A DNA stretch of 33,379 bases, taken from assembly GCF_016583785.1 (NCBI RefSeq), contig NZ_NRRU01000060.1, forward strand, positions 1-33,379. Direction: 5' to 3'. The notes below the pieces were generated by a model, which saw only the letters and a program-made list of their open reading frames with translations, was not told the origin of the DNA and did no database searches. Positions within the stretch are counted from its first letter, which is position 1, and every line of letters starts with the position of its first letter. The stretch comes from Rubrivivax gelatinosus. GTDB taxonomy: Bacteria > Pseudomonadota > Gammaproteobacteria > Burkholderiales > Burkholderiaceae_C. Shown here one piece after another: positions 17,359 to 25,780 of the stretch. The translations under genes were made by a program, and so were the position numbers.

Positions 17359-18024
17359 ATGACCCGACTTCAAACCGAGATCCGGCGCCTGTTCGACCCC
17401 GCCGCCGACGGCGACGGCTACGCCCGCTGCGCCGTGCTGGAGCTGCTGGCGCCGGTGGACACCGACGCCCTGGCCGCGCTGTGGAGCGGCGTGCAGAACG
17501 ACTTCAGCCTGCCGCCGCCGGCGATCGCGGCCTCGGGCGGCGACGCCCTGCAGCTGTGGTTCGCGCTGCGCGAGCCGGTGACGCACGCGGCGCTGCGCGC
17601 CTTCGTCGACGGCCTGCGCACGCGTTACCTGGCCGCCGTGCCGGCGCACCGCCAGCGCGGCTGGCCCGACGCGGGCTCGCCGCCGCCGGCGGTGCCGGGC
17701 GCGGCGGTCGGCCCCGAACGCTGGTCGGCCTTCGTCTCGCCCGACCTGGCGCCGCTGTTCGCCGAGACCCCGTGGCTGGAACTGCCACCCGGCGACGACG
17801 CCCAGGCCTCGCTGCTGGCGGCGCTGCAGCCGATAGGCCCCGAGGCCTTTGCCGCGGCGCTGGCGCGGCTGCAGCCCGCAGCGGTGCCCGCCGTCGACCC
17901 CGCCGCGGCGCCCGCCGCTGCCCAGGCCGAACGTTTCCTGCTCGCGGTGATGCACGACACGACGGCGCCGCTGGCGCAGCGCATCAAGGCCGCCCGCGCC
18001 CTGCTGCAGCGGCCCGGCGCCTGA
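17359..18024 (+). CDS. Conserved-looking hypothetical protein downstream of the IclR gene
   Basis: I do not recognise this 221-residue protein. It starts 13 bp after the IclR stop with MTRLQTEIRRLFD and has no strong ribosome-binding site, so it may depend on translational coupling. It is Ala/Pro-rich with no signal peptide, membrane segment or catalytic motif I can name. Trp and charged residues are spread through the middle (WSGVQNDF, ERWSAFVSPD), and the C-terminal helix reads LAQRIKAARALLQR. Codon bias is like that of neighbouring genes, supporting a real gene. It converges on the RNA helicase gene with a single base between the two stop codons and no visible terminator. Confidence 0.7.
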   Translation: MTRLQTEIRRLFDPAADGDGYARCAVLELLAPVDTDALAALWSGVQNDFSLPPPAIAASGGDALQLWFALREPVTHAALRAFVDGLRTRYLAAVPAHRQRGWPDAGSPPPAVPGAAVGPERWSAFVSPDLAPLFAETPWLELPPGDDAQASLLAALQPIGPEAFAAALARLQPAAVPAVDPAAAPAAAQAERFLLAVMHDTTAPLAQRIKAARALLQRPGA

Positions 18025-18025
18025 C

Positions 18026-19303
18026 TCAGCCGGCCGCTGCGGCCGCCGCCGCTTCGCGCAGCTTGTCCTTGCGGCTCTTGCGCCGGCCCTTGATGCCGCC
18101 CTCGGCCGGCGACGGCGGCGGCGCACTCTCGCGCGGCTCGAGGCCTTCGACACGTTCGCGCGCGACGCGCTGGCCCTGGCGTTTTTCGATCAACCGGAAG
18201 TGCGCTTCGCCGGCCGCCGGCACGAAGCTGTAGGCGACGCCGGCGGCGCCGGCCCGCGCGGTGCGGCCGATGCGGTGGGTGTAGTCGGCCGGCGAACGCG
18301 GCAGGTCGTAGTTGACGACCGCCGCCAGCCCGGGGATGTGCAGCCCACGCGCCGCCATGTCGGTGGCGAGCACGACGCGCAGCCGGCCGCTGTGCAGGTC
18401 GCCGAGCACGCGCGTGCGCGCACCCTGGCTCAGCTCGCCGTGGAAGGCGGCGGCAGCGATGCCGGCGCGCTGCAGCTTGTCGGCCACGTGTTCGCTGGCG
18501 TGGCGCGTGGCGACGAAGACCAGCACACGCGGCCAGTCGTGCAGCGCCAGCAGGCGCCGCAGCAGCGCCGTGCGCTGCCCCGTGTCGACCTCGACCGCGT
18601 GCTGCTCGATCGCCGGGCCGCCGGCCTCGGGCGCGGCGTCGACCTCGACCCGCACCGGCTCCTGCAGCAGCCGCGCAGCCAGCGCCTGCACCGACGGCGG
18701 GAAGGTGGCCGAATACAGCAGGTGCTGGCGCTCCGGCGGCAGCAGAGCCAGCACACGTTCGAGCTCGTCGGCGAAACCGTCGTCGAGCAGGCGGTCGGCT
18801 TCGTCGAGCACCAGCAGCTGCACCGCGTCGAGCTGCAGCGCGTGGCGCTCGACCAGGTCCAGCAACCGGCCCGGGGTCGCGACGACGACCTCGGCGCCGC
18901 CGCGCAGGCCCATCATCTGCGGGTTCACCGAGACGCCGCCGAAGACCACCGCCACCTTCACCGGTTCGGCCATGTGGCGCGCCAGCGAACGCAGCGTCTG
19001 GCCGGCCTGCACCGCCAGCTCGCGCGTCGGCACCAGCAGCAGCGCACGCGTGACGCGGCGCCCGGTGCGCGGCGTGATGTCGAAGCGGTGCAGCAGCGCC
19101 AGCCCGTAGGCCGCGGTCTTGCCCGAGCCGGTGGGGGCGCGCGCGATCAGGTCGCGGCCGTCGAGCGCCGGCGGGATGGCCTGCACCTGCACCGCGGTCG
19201 GCTCGACGAAACCGAGTTCGGCGCAGGCGCGCTGCAGCGAGCGCGTCAGGCCGAGCGTGGCGAAGGCCGAGACCGGCGCCGGCGCGGGGCGCGGCCCGCT
19301 CAC
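18026..19303 (-). CDS. DEAD-box ATP-dependent RNA helicase (RhlE-like)
   Basis: 425-residue RNA helicase with all core motifs: Q-motif region (GFVEPTAVQVQAIP), APTGSGKT (I), PTRELA (Ia), TPGR (Ib), DEAD (II), SAT (III), ATDMAARG (V) and HRIGRTAR (VI). The short tail is basic (GRRKSRKDKLRE), typical of RNA-binding extensions. It begins at a GTG whose last bases form the TGA of dbpA (GTGA overlap, 19300-19303), so translation is likely coupled. Likely role is ribosome assembly or mRNA turnover, by family. An assignment to RhlE rather than another generic DEAD-box subgroup is uncertain because the tail is not diagnostic. Confidence 0.9.
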   Translation of the reverse strand: MSGPRPAPAPVSAFATLGLTRSLQRACAELGFVEPTAVQVQAIPPALDGRDLIARAPTGSGKTAAYGLALLHRFDITPRTGRRVTRALLLVPTRELAVQAGQTLRSLARHMAEPVKVAVVFGGVSVNPQMMGLRGGAEVVVATPGRLLDLVERHALQLDAVQLLVLDEADRLLDDGFADELERVLALLPPERQHLLYSATFPPSVQALAARLLQEPVRVEVDAAPEAGGPAIEQHAVEVDTGQRTALLRRLLALHDWPRVLVFVATRHASEHVADKLQRAGIAAAAFHGELSQGARTRVLGDLHSGRLRVVLATDMAARGLHIPGLAAVVNYDLPRSPADYTHRIGRTARAGAAGVAYSFVPAAGEAHFRLIEKRQGQRVARERVEGLEPRESAPPPSPAEGGIKGRRKSRKDKLREAAAAAAAG

Positions 19304-20721
19304 AGGCGCCGCACCTTGACCGAGCGGCCCTTGACCTTGCCGCGGTCCAGGCCACGCAGCGCCTGGTCGGCGAGGTCGCGGCGCACCGCGACGTAGGTGG
19401 AAAAGTCGTTGACGTCGATCTTGCCGATGCCCGCGCCGTCCAGCCCCAGGTCCTTGGTGAGCGCGCCCAGCACGTCGCCGGGGCGGATCTTCTCCTTGCG
19501 CCCGCCGAGGATCTGCAGCGTCACCATCGGCGGCAGCAGCGGCGCCTGCGTGCCGGCCTTCGCCAGTTCGGCCTTCAGCTCGGCCAGCGGATGCCAGACG
19601 CTCTGCCGGCCCTGCATCTCGTCGATGCGGCCGACACGGCCCATCTCGTCGACGCTGGCGAGGTTGAACACCAGCCCGCTCTCGCCGGCGCGCCCGGTGC
19701 GGCCGATGCGGTGCGTGTGCACCTCGGGCTCGGGCGTGATGTCGACGTTGATCACCGCTTCGAGCTTGGTGATGTCCAGCCCGCGCGCGGCGACGTCGGT
19801 GGCGACCAGCACGCTGGCGCTGCGGTTGGCGAAACGCACCAGCACCTGGTCGCGCTCGCGCTGCTCCAGGTCGCCGTGCAGTTCGAGCGCGACGATGCCC
19901 TGGGCCTGCAGCACCGCCACCAGGTCGCGGCACTGCTGCTTGGTGTTGCAGAAGGCGAGCGTGCTCTCGGGGCGGAAACGCTGCAGCAGCAGGCCGACGG
20001 CGTGCAGGCGCTCGCTTTCGTCGACCTCGTAGAAACGCTGGACGATGTCGCCGGCGGCGTGGCGCTCGGCCAGGCGCACCTCCTGCGGCTCGCGCAGGTA
20101 ACGCGCCGCGAGCTTGGCGACGTCGTCCGGGTAGGTGGCCGAGAACAGCAGCGTCTGGCGCTTGGCCGGCGGCGGGCAATGGCGCGCGACGGCGGCGATG
20201 TCCTCGGCGAAACCCATGTCGAGCATGCGGTCGGCCTCGTCCAGCACCCAGGTCGTGAGTGCGGCCAGCGCGAGCGAACCACGCTCCAGGTGGTCGAGCA
20301 CGCGCCCGGGCGTGCCGACGATGACGTGGGCACCGTGCTCCAGGCTGGCGAGCTGCGGCCGGATCGCGGCGCCGCCGCACAGCGTCAGCACCTTGACGTT
20401 GTCTTCGGCACGCGCCAGGCGGCGGATCTCCTGCGACACCTGCTCGGCGAGCTCACGCGTCGGACACAGCACCAGCGCCTGCACGGCGAAGTTGCGTGCG
20501 TCCAGCTTGGCCAGCAGCGGCAGCGAGAAGGCTGCGGTCTTGCCGCTGCCGGTCTTGGCCTGGGCGATCAGGTCGCGCCCGGCCAGTGCCGGCGGCAGCG
20601 CCGCGGCCTGGATGGGCGTCATGTGTTCGTATCCCAGGCGCTGCAGGTTGGCGAGCACGGGGGCCGCGAGCGGCAGCGTCGAGAAGGCGGGGCCGGCGGG
20701 CGCGGCGGGAGATGCGGTCAT
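19300..20721 (-). CDS. dbpA: ATP-dependent RNA helicase DbpA
   Basis: 473-residue DEAD-box helicase. Core motifs: AKTGSGKT, PTRELA, TPGR, DEAD, SAT, ATDVAARG and HRIGRTGR. After residue 395 it carries the DbpA-type RNA-binding domain (TLQILGGRKEKIRPGDVLGA and IGKIDVNDFSTYVAV). In E. coli this domain targets hairpin 92 of 23S rRNA during 50S assembly. The ATG at 20721 lacks a clean Shine-Dalgarno and is abutted by a hairpin. The length is close to the family norm (about 457). Its stop overlaps the start of the next helicase gene, so the two are co-translated. The neighbour upstream is an isochorismatase-fold gene in the same direction. Confidence 0.94.
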   Translation of the reverse strand: MTASPAAPAGPAFSTLPLAAPVLANLQRLGYEHMTPIQAAALPPALAGRDLIAQAKTGSGKTAAFSLPLLAKLDARNFAVQALVLCPTRELAEQVSQEIRRLARAEDNVKVLTLCGGAAIRPQLASLEHGAHVIVGTPGRVLDHLERGSLALAALTTWVLDEADRMLDMGFAEDIAAVARHCPPPAKRQTLLFSATYPDDVAKLAARYLREPQEVRLAERHAAGDIVQRFYEVDESERLHAVGLLLQRFRPESTLAFCNTKQQCRDLVAVLQAQGIVALELHGDLEQRERDQVLVRFANRSASVLVATDVAARGLDITKLEAVINVDITPEPEVHTHRIGRTGRAGESGLVFNLASVDEMGRVGRIDEMQGRQSVWHPLAELKAELAKAGTQAPLLPPMVTLQILGGRKEKIRPGDVLGALTKDLGLDGAGIGKIDVNDFSTYVAVRRDLADQALRGLDRGKVKGRSVKVRRL

Positions 20722-20738
20722 GCCCCGATTGTCGGGGC
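20722..20738 (-). promoter_or_regulatory. Hairpin immediately upstream of the dbpA start codon
   Basis: Perfect 7-bp inverted repeat GCCCCGA-TTG-TCGGGGC, its last base touching the ATG of dbpA. It lies in the 39-bp gap after the isochorismatase gene stop. It may end or attenuate upstream transcription, or it may hide the dbpA ribosome-binding site. No T-tract follows on the minus strand, which argues against a classical terminator. Confidence 0.45.
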
Positions 20739-20760
20739 TGGGGCGCCAGGCCCGCCGCGT

Positions 20761-21330
20761 TCAGGCGCCGGGGAACACGAATTCGACCGCTTCGGCCGCC
20801 GCGGTGGCGCTGCGGCGCCCCGGATACTGCAGCCAGGGCAGCACGACGTTGAGTTCGCGCACCACGGCCGCGGCGTCCACCGTGCCGCCGTCGTCCAGCG
20901 TCAGCGACGCGGTCGTGTGGGCATCGTTCACCAGCGTCAGGTCGTAGCCGCGCTCGAGCGCGCCGTAGGCCGTCGCCCGGATGCAGAAGTTCGTCATGGC
21001 ACCGGCGAGCACGATGTGGCTCGCACCCAGGCGCGCGAGTTCGGCCTCGAGCGCCGTGCCCTCGAAAGCCGAGTTGTAGCGCTTGGGGATCAGGGTTTCG
21101 CCCGGCGCCGGCAGCAGCTCGGGCACCCACTGCCAGGCCGCGCTGCCGGGCGCCAGCTCGTCGCTGCCGTGCTGCACCCAGACCACCGGCACGCCGGCGG
21201 CGCGGGCTCGTTCCACCGTGCGCGCCACCTGGCGCACCACCCGGGCGGCGTCCCAGGCCTCGTGCATCACGCCGACCTGGACGTCCACCACCATCAGGAT
21301 GGACTGCCTGCCTTCACGTACCGTGGCCAT
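20761..21330 (-). CDS. Isochorismatase-fold cysteine hydrolase
   Basis: 189-residue cytosolic hydrolase. The Asp-Lys-Cys triad typical of the family is visible: Asp16 in MVVDVQ, Lys83 in IPKRYNSAF, and Cys116 in AGAMTNFCIRAT. The ATG at 21330 has AAGGA 6-7 nt upstream. The first 17 bases overlap the end of the YgjP-like gene. The substrate cannot be told; this fold covers nicotinamidases, N-carbamoyl hydrolases and others, and the nicotinamidase metal-site motif is not evident. No siderophore genes are nearby, so isochorismate itself is an unlikely substrate. Confidence 0.87.
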   Translation of the reverse strand: MATVREGRQSILMVVDVQVGVMHEAWDAARVVRQVARTVERARAAGVPVVWVQHGSDELAPGSAAWQWVPELLPAPGETLIPKRYNSAFEGTALEAELARLGASHIVLAGAMTNFCIRATAYGALERGYDLTLVNDAHTTASLTLDDGGTVDAAAVVRELNVVLPWLQYPGRRSATAAAEAVEFVFPGA

Positions 21331-21868
21331 CGCTGTCCTTCGCAGTGTTCGTGCAGCGGGCATTGTCCGCCGGCCCGGCGCCCAGCTCGCGCGCCGTCAG
21401 CCACAGCCGCAGGTCGAACTCGAGCGCGTGGTAGTCCGGTTCCATGTGGCGGCACAGCGCATAGAAGGCCTTGTCGTGCTCGCGCTCCTTCAGGTGCGCG
21501 AGCTCGTGCACGGCGATCGTGCGCAGGAAGTCGGCCGGGCCGTCCTTGAACAGCGCGGCGATGCGGATCTCGCGTTTGGCCTGCAGCCGCCCGCCCTGCA
21601 CGCGCGAGACCGCGGTATGCGTGCCCAGGGCGTTCTTGACGACGTGCAGCTTGGGGTCGAACACGACCTTGGCCAGCGGCGGCGCGCTCTTCATGTGGCG
21701 CGCCTTCAGCGCGCAGACGTAGTCGTAGAGCTCGCGTTCGTTGCGCACCGGCGAAGCCTCGGGGTGGCGGCGCGCGACGTGTTCGGCCAGGCGGCCGGCG
21801 TCTATCAGGCCCTGCACCTGGGCCAGCAGCTCGGCCGGGTAGCCCTGCAGGTACTTCAGTGTCAGCAC
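21314..21868 (-). CDS. YgjP-like metallopeptidase-fold protein (DUF45/M48-like)
   Basis: 184-residue protein with the zinc signature HELAHLKEREHDKAFY (His121, Glu122, His125, probable third ligand His131), characteristic of the YgjP-like family. E. coli YgjP has, as I recall, been assigned UTP pyrophosphatase activity, so peptidase function should not be assumed. The start is a GTG at 21868 that overlaps the stop of the small upstream gene by 7 bp, consistent with coupling. Upstream in the same frame the sequence is the shadow of that small gene. Length matches the family (about 165-240). The 3' end overlaps the isochorismatase gene. Confidence 0.85.
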   Translation of the reverse strand: MLTLKYLQGYPAELLAQVQGLIDAGRLAEHVARRHPEASPVRNERELYDYVCALKARHMKSAPPLAKVVFDPKLHVVKNALGTHTAVSRVQGGRLQAKREIRIAALFKDGPADFLRTIAVHELAHLKEREHDKAFYALCRHMEPDYHALEFDLRLWLTARELGAGPADNARCTNTAKDSDGHGT

Positions 21869-22098
21869 CGGCCCGAACGCCGGCTGCGCGGCTGCAGCTT
21901 GTCGAGTTCGGCGAACTGCTGCTTGAGCAGCAGCAGCAGCGCGCGCGCCTGGTCGACCGGCAGGCTCAGGCAGGAGCCGCCGGCGCCTTCGTCGCGTGCC
22001 GGGCGCGGCAGCACCAGCGCGTCGATGCCGAGCTCGATCAGGCCCTTGTCGTGGCGCAGGGACTTCAGGCGCTGGACTTCGATGTCGTAGGTCTTCAC
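21862..22098 (-). CDS. Small hypothetical protein upstream of the YgjP-like gene
   Basis: 78-residue protein starting at a GTG (MKTYDIEVQRLKSLRHDKGL). I do not recognise a named family. It appears soluble: the N-terminal half is charged and the middle is a Leu-rich helix (ARALLLLLKQQFAELDKL). It has no signal peptide. It overlaps the following YgjP-like gene by 7 bp, the normal arrangement for a co-translated pair, and its reading frame shows the same G/C-ending codons as neighbours. The ribosome-binding site is weak. Confidence 0.65.
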   Translation of the reverse strand: MKTYDIEVQRLKSLRHDKGLIELGIDALVLPRPARDEGAGGSCLSLPVDQARALLLLLKQQFAELDKLQPRSRRSGRC

Positions 22099-22226
22099 GG
22101 GGCGGCTCTGGCGTTGGGGATGGCCGATTGTCAGGCCGCGCGCGCCGCGTCCGGCAGCGTCGGCCCTCCATGCACGCCCCGGGCTTATGCAACATACAAT
22201 TCAACGAACTATTCACGACCTAGCCG
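22099..22226. promoter_or_regulatory. Divergent intergenic region upstream of the YjjJ-type gene
   Basis: 128 bp between the minus-strand small gene and the plus-strand HipA-like gene. The last 45 bp (about 22182-22226) are AT-rich compared with the surroundings. TACAAT at 22195-22200 could be a -10 box for the plus strand, but no good -35 was found. ACTATTCA at 22208-22215 recurs at 22356-22363 inside the gene. Confidence 0.35.
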
Positions 22227-23588
22227 ATGAACCCTCGCTCCCCGCTTTCCACCGACGGCCCGGGCCGGGACATCGAGCGTGTGCTGTTGTCGGGCCCGCA
22301 GACCGCGGCCCAGCTGATGGCGGCGCTGGGCATGAGCCAGCCGACGCTGTCGCGGACTATTCATGCGCTGAGCGCAACGGTGACCCGCTTCAGGGTGACG
22401 GGGCGCAGGACCCCGCTGTACGGCCTGTTGCGGCCCCTGCCCATGGGTCTCGCGCCGCGGCAGCGCATCCACCGCTACCTGGGGCAGGGGCATGTGCGGC
22501 CGTTCGCGGAAGTCGAGTTCCTCGCCGGCGGCGCGACGCTGGAGAGGGCCGGCAGGCTGACCACGCTGTACGAGGGCCTGCCGCCCTACATGATGTTCGC
22601 GGCACCTTCGGGATTCCTCGGCCGCCAGCTGGCGCAGGAAGCGTCGCGCTCCCAGGCCTTCCCGTCCAGCCTGAAGGACTGGAGCGACGAGCACCGGGTC
22701 GCCTACCTGTTCACGCAGGGCCTGAACCTGCCGGGCAACCTGGTGTTCGGCGATGTCTCGCTGCAGCGGGAGATGGAACTGCGCACCGCCGTGCCGGTCT
22801 CCGCGGCCGGGAAGCTGGCGCACTACCTCGAGATGGCATCGGCGCTGAAGGCCGCCGCCTACGGCTCCAGCGCCGGCGGCGAGCAGCCCAAGTTCCTGAG
22901 CCTCACCGAGGACTCGGGCCACGTCATCGTCAAGTTCGCCCGGCTCGGCAGCCGGATGGCGGAGCTGCTGCCGCTGGAACACCTGGCACTGCGCACGCTG
23001 GCCGAAGCCGGCGTGCCGGCGGCGGGTACGCAGCTGTTGGCCGCTGGCGACTACGTCTTCCTCGAGGTCGTGCGTTTCGACCGGCAGGGCGCGACCGGCC
23101 GCATCGGCATGCTGTCGGCGGGCTCGGTCGACGACGAGTTCTTCGGCCGGCGCGACACCTGGTCCGAATTCGCGGCGCGCTGCGTGCAGGCCCGCTACCT
23201 GTCGCCCGCCGACGCCTGCCACGTCGACACGATGGCGGCCTTCAGCGAGCTGATCGGCAACACCGACCGCCACTTCGACAACATCTCGCTGCTGATCGAC
23301 GAGGACGGCGAGTACCTGGGCATCGCCCCGGCCTACGACATCCTGCCGATGCGCTACGCCTCCATCGGCGGCGGCCTGGACCCGGACCTGACGCCGATCG
23401 AACCCCGGATCGGCAGCATCGGCACCCGGCAGGAGGTCTGGGAGCCGGCGGCACGAGCGGCCGAGCGTTTCTGGTTGGCGGCGCAGACCGAAACCCTGGC
23501 CGCGCCGCTATCGCCGCAGATGCGGCAGCTGGCGGCTCGCAACCGGGAGGTCGCGCAGGCGTTCGCGGCGCCGCTCGTGTCGGCGTGA
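22227..23588 (+). CDS. yjjJ: YjjJ-type HipA-like toxin/kinase with N-terminal HTH
   Basis: 453-residue HipA-family protein. Residues about 14-65 form a winged-helix-like DNA-binding segment (QLMAALGMSQPTLSRTIHAL). The kinase part has a Gly/Ser-rich loop GGEQPKF (217-223), VKF with Lys236, a catalytic loop GNTDRHFDN (Asp347, Asn352) and the metal-binding YDILPM (Asp371). This matches E. coli YjjJ (about 443 residues), a stand-alone HipA relative with a built-in DNA-binding domain. HipA kinases act on aminoacyl-tRNA synthetases; the target of YjjJ proteins is less certain. No HipB gene is next to it. The Shine-Dalgarno is poor. The product could regulate itself through its HTH. Confidence 0.88.
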   Translation: MNPRSPLSTDGPGRDIERVLLSGPQTAAQLMAALGMSQPTLSRTIHALSATVTRFRVTGRRTPLYGLLRPLPMGLAPRQRIHRYLGQGHVRPFAEVEFLAGGATLERAGRLTTLYEGLPPYMMFAAPSGFLGRQLAQEASRSQAFPSSLKDWSDEHRVAYLFTQGLNLPGNLVFGDVSLQREMELRTAVPVSAAGKLAHYLEMASALKAAAYGSSAGGEQPKFLSLTEDSGHVIVKFARLGSRMAELLPLEHLALRTLAEAGVPAAGTQLLAAGDYVFLEVVRFDRQGATGRIGMLSAGSVDDEFFGRRDTWSEFAARCVQARYLSPADACHVDTMAAFSELIGNTDRHFDNISLLIDEDGEYLGIAPAYDILPMRYASIGGGLDPDLTPIEPRIGSIGTRQEVWEPAARAAERFWLAAQTETLAAPLSPQMRQLAARNREVAQAFAAPLVSA

Positions 23589-23613
23589 TGGCGCGCAGAT
23601 CCGAGGCGCGCCG

Positions 23614-25074
23614 CTACATCAGCACGATGTCGTACTGCTCCGGGTTCATCGTCGCCTCGGCCGACAGCGAGATCGGCTTGCCGATGAACTCCGACAGGCC
23701 GGCGATGTGGCCGCCCTCCTCGTCGAGCAGCATCTCGACGACGGCGGCGCTGGCGATGACGCGGAACTCCTTCGGGTCGAACTGGCGCGCCTCGCGCAGG
23801 ATCTCGCGCAGGATGTCGTAGCAGACGCTGCGCGCGGTCTTCACCTGGCCGCGGCCCTGGCAGGTCGGGCAGGGCTCGCACAGCATGTGCGCCAGGCTCT
23901 CGCGCGTGCGTTTCCTCGTCATCTCGACCAGACCCAGCTGCGTGAAGCCGCTGACCGTGGTGCGCGTGCGGTCGCGCGCGAGCTGCTTGCGCAGTTCGGC
24001 CAGCACCGCCTGCTGGTGGTCCTCGCGGATCATGTCGATGAAGTCGGCGATGATGATGCCGCCCAGGTTGCGCAGCCGCAGCTGGCGCGCGACGGCGCCG
24101 GCCGCCTCGAGGTTGGTCTTGAAGATCGTGTCCTCGAAGTTGCGCGCGCCGACGAAGCCGCCGGTGTTGACGTCGATGGTCGTCAGCGCCTCGGTCTGGT
24201 CGACGATCAGGTAGCCGCCGCTCTTCAGGTCGACGCGCCGCGCCAGTGCCTTGACGATCTCGTCCTCGATGCCGAAGAGGTCGAAGATCGGGCGCTCGCC
24301 CCGGTACAGGTCGAGCTTGCGCACCGCGCCCGGCGTATAGGCCTCGCCGAAGGCGCGCAGCGCCTCGTACTGCAGCTTGGAGTCGATGCGGATGGTCTGG
24401 GTCGCGTCGCCGGTCAGGTCGCGCAGCACGCGTTCGGCCAGGCTCAGGTCCTGGTGCAGCAGCGTGCCCGGCGGTTTGCTCTGCGCGCGCTGGCGGATCG
24501 CCGCCCAGGCCTTGCGCAGGTAGGCGATGTCGTCGCCGAGCTCGGTGTCGCTCGCCTCCTCGGCGTTGGTGCGCAGAATGAAGCCGCCGCCTTCGCTGCC
24601 CACCAGCGCCTGCATGCGCGTGCGCAGCTGCTCGCGCAGCTCGGGGCCGCCGATCTTCTGCGAGATGCCGATGTGGTCGTCGTGCGGCAGGAAGACGAGC
24701 ATGCGCCCGGCGATCGAGATCTGCGTCGACAGCCGCGCGCCCTTGGTGCCGATGGCGTCCTTGACCACCTGCACCGTCAGCGTCTGGCCTTCGAAGACGT
24801 GGCGCTCGATCGGCGGCAGCGGCGCGTCGCCGCGTGTCGTCGGGTGGCCGAACAGGTCGGCCACGTGCAGGAAGGCGGCGCGTTCCAGGCCGATGTCGAC
24901 GAACGCACTCTGCATGCCCGGCAGCACACGCGCCACCTTGCCCAGATAGACGTTGCCGACCAGTCCTCGCTCGAGCGTGCGCTCGATGTGCAGTTCCTGC
25001 ACAGCGCCGTTCTCGACGATGGCGACCCGCGTTTCCTGCGGTGCCCAATTGATGAGGATGTCCTGCGTCGCCAT
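23614..25074 (-). CDS. rng: Ribonuclease G
   Basis: 486-residue endoribonuclease of the RNase E/G family, involved in 16S rRNA 5' maturation and mRNA decay. An S1 RNA-binding domain spans about 37-120 (GNVYLGKVARVLPGMQSAFVD). Catalytic aspartates lie in IDVNTGGFVG (about 301) and IIIADFIDM (about 345). The zinc-link motif CEPCPTCQGRG is near residue 401. There is no long RNase E-type C-terminal scaffold, and the length fits E. coli RNase G (489). I chose the ATG at 25074 (MATQDILIN); a GTG at 25098 would add eight residues. It is last in the yebC-to-rng operon and 62 bp beyond maf. Confidence 0.94.
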   Translation of the reverse strand: MATQDILINWAPQETRVAIVENGAVQELHIERTLERGLVGNVYLGKVARVLPGMQSAFVDIGLERAAFLHVADLFGHPTTRGDAPLPPIERHVFEGQTLTVQVVKDAIGTKGARLSTQISIAGRMLVFLPHDDHIGISQKIGGPELREQLRTRMQALVGSEGGGFILRTNAEEASDTELGDDIAYLRKAWAAIRQRAQSKPPGTLLHQDLSLAERVLRDLTGDATQTIRIDSKLQYEALRAFGEAYTPGAVRKLDLYRGERPIFDLFGIEDEIVKALARRVDLKSGGYLIVDQTEALTTIDVNTGGFVGARNFEDTIFKTNLEAAGAVARQLRLRNLGGIIIADFIDMIREDHQQAVLAELRKQLARDRTRTTVSGFTQLGLVEMTRKRTRESLAHMLCEPCPTCQGRGQVKTARSVCYDILREILREARQFDPKEFRVIASAAVVEMLLDEEGGHIAGLSEFIGKPISLSAEATMNPEQYDIVLM

Positions 25075-25136
25075 GGCGCGGAGTCTAACGACGGCCACAG
25101 GGGCGCGCCTGTACGGGGCTACGCGGATGCCGGCGC

Positions 25137-25748
25137 TCAGGGCGCGCAGGCGATGCCGGCTTCGGCCAGCAGCGCGCGCGTCTCGAACAGCGGCAGGCCC
25201 ATGATCCCCGAGTAGCTGCCTTCGACCCGTTCGATCCAGGCCGAGATCGGCCCCTGGATCGCGTACGAGCCGGCCTTGCCGAAGGGCTCGCCGCTGGCGA
25301 CGTAGCGAGCGATCGTGGCCTCGGGCAGCGCGGCGAAGACGACGCGCGAGTCCGACAGCGCCAGCAGCCGGCGCGCGCCGGCGGCGACCGCAACCGCGGT
25401 GTAGACGTGGTGCACGCCGGCCGACAGCGCACGCAGCGTCGCCGCGGCGTCGTCGGCGTCGCGTGGTTTGCCCAGGATGCGCGGGCCCAGCGCCACCGTG
25501 GTGTCGGCGCAGAGGATGGGCGCCGGCGGCAGCGCGCGCGCCTGCAGCCGCGCGAGCGCGGCGTCGAGCTTGGCGCGCGTGACGCGCTGCACGTAGTCGG
25601 CCGGCGCTTCGCCCTCGCGTTCGGCTTCCAGTGCCTCGGCGTCTTCGTCGGGCGCCGGCAGCAGCGGGCGGTGGGCGACGCCGAGCTGGTCGAGCAGCTG
25701 CGCGCGGCGCGGGCTTTGCGAGGCGAGGTAGACGAAAGTGGTGTTCAT
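25137..25748 (-). CDS. maf: Maf-family nucleotide pyrophosphatase (YhdE type, dTTP/UTP)
   Basis: 203-residue house-cleaning NTP pyrophosphatase. The opening signature is [13 protein letters not shown], followed by [16 protein letters not shown] and [19 protein letters not shown]. The KAGSYAIQG wording fits the YhdE branch (dTTP/UTP, and modified forms) rather than the YceF branch (m7GTP). The ATG at 25748 is conserved in position, but no Shine-Dalgarno is evident. The first residues (MNTTFVYLA) lie within the 194-bp tandem duplication, so the leader of this gene has been rebuilt by that event. Separated from rlmH by 323 bp of repeats, it may have lost efficient read-through from the upstream operon. 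Confidence 0.92.
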   Translation of the reverse strand: MNTTFVYLASQSPRRAQLLDQLGVAHRPLLPAPDEDAEALEAEREGEAPADYVQRVTRAKLDAALARLQARALPPAPILCADTTVALGPRILGKPRDADDAAATLRALSAGVHHVYTAVAVAAGARRLLALSDSRVVFAALPEATIARYVASGEPFGKAGSYAIQGPISAWIERVEGSYSGIMGLPLFETRALLAEAGIACAP

Positions 25749-25780
25749 CGTGGAAGGCTGTCGTGCGCTGCCATCTTGCC

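Noticed and set aside
20761..21330. Nicotinamidase PncA (would pair with NAD gene nadD)
   Set aside because: The Asp-Lys-Cys triad fits the wider fold, but the PncA metal-binding Asp-x-His-x...His pattern is not seen, and nadD is over 6 kb away in another operon.
22227..23588. Classical hipBA toxin-antitoxin module
   Set aside because: No separate HipB-like gene upstream and no TATCC-N8-GGATA operator. The HTH is part of the same polypeptide, fitting YjjJ.
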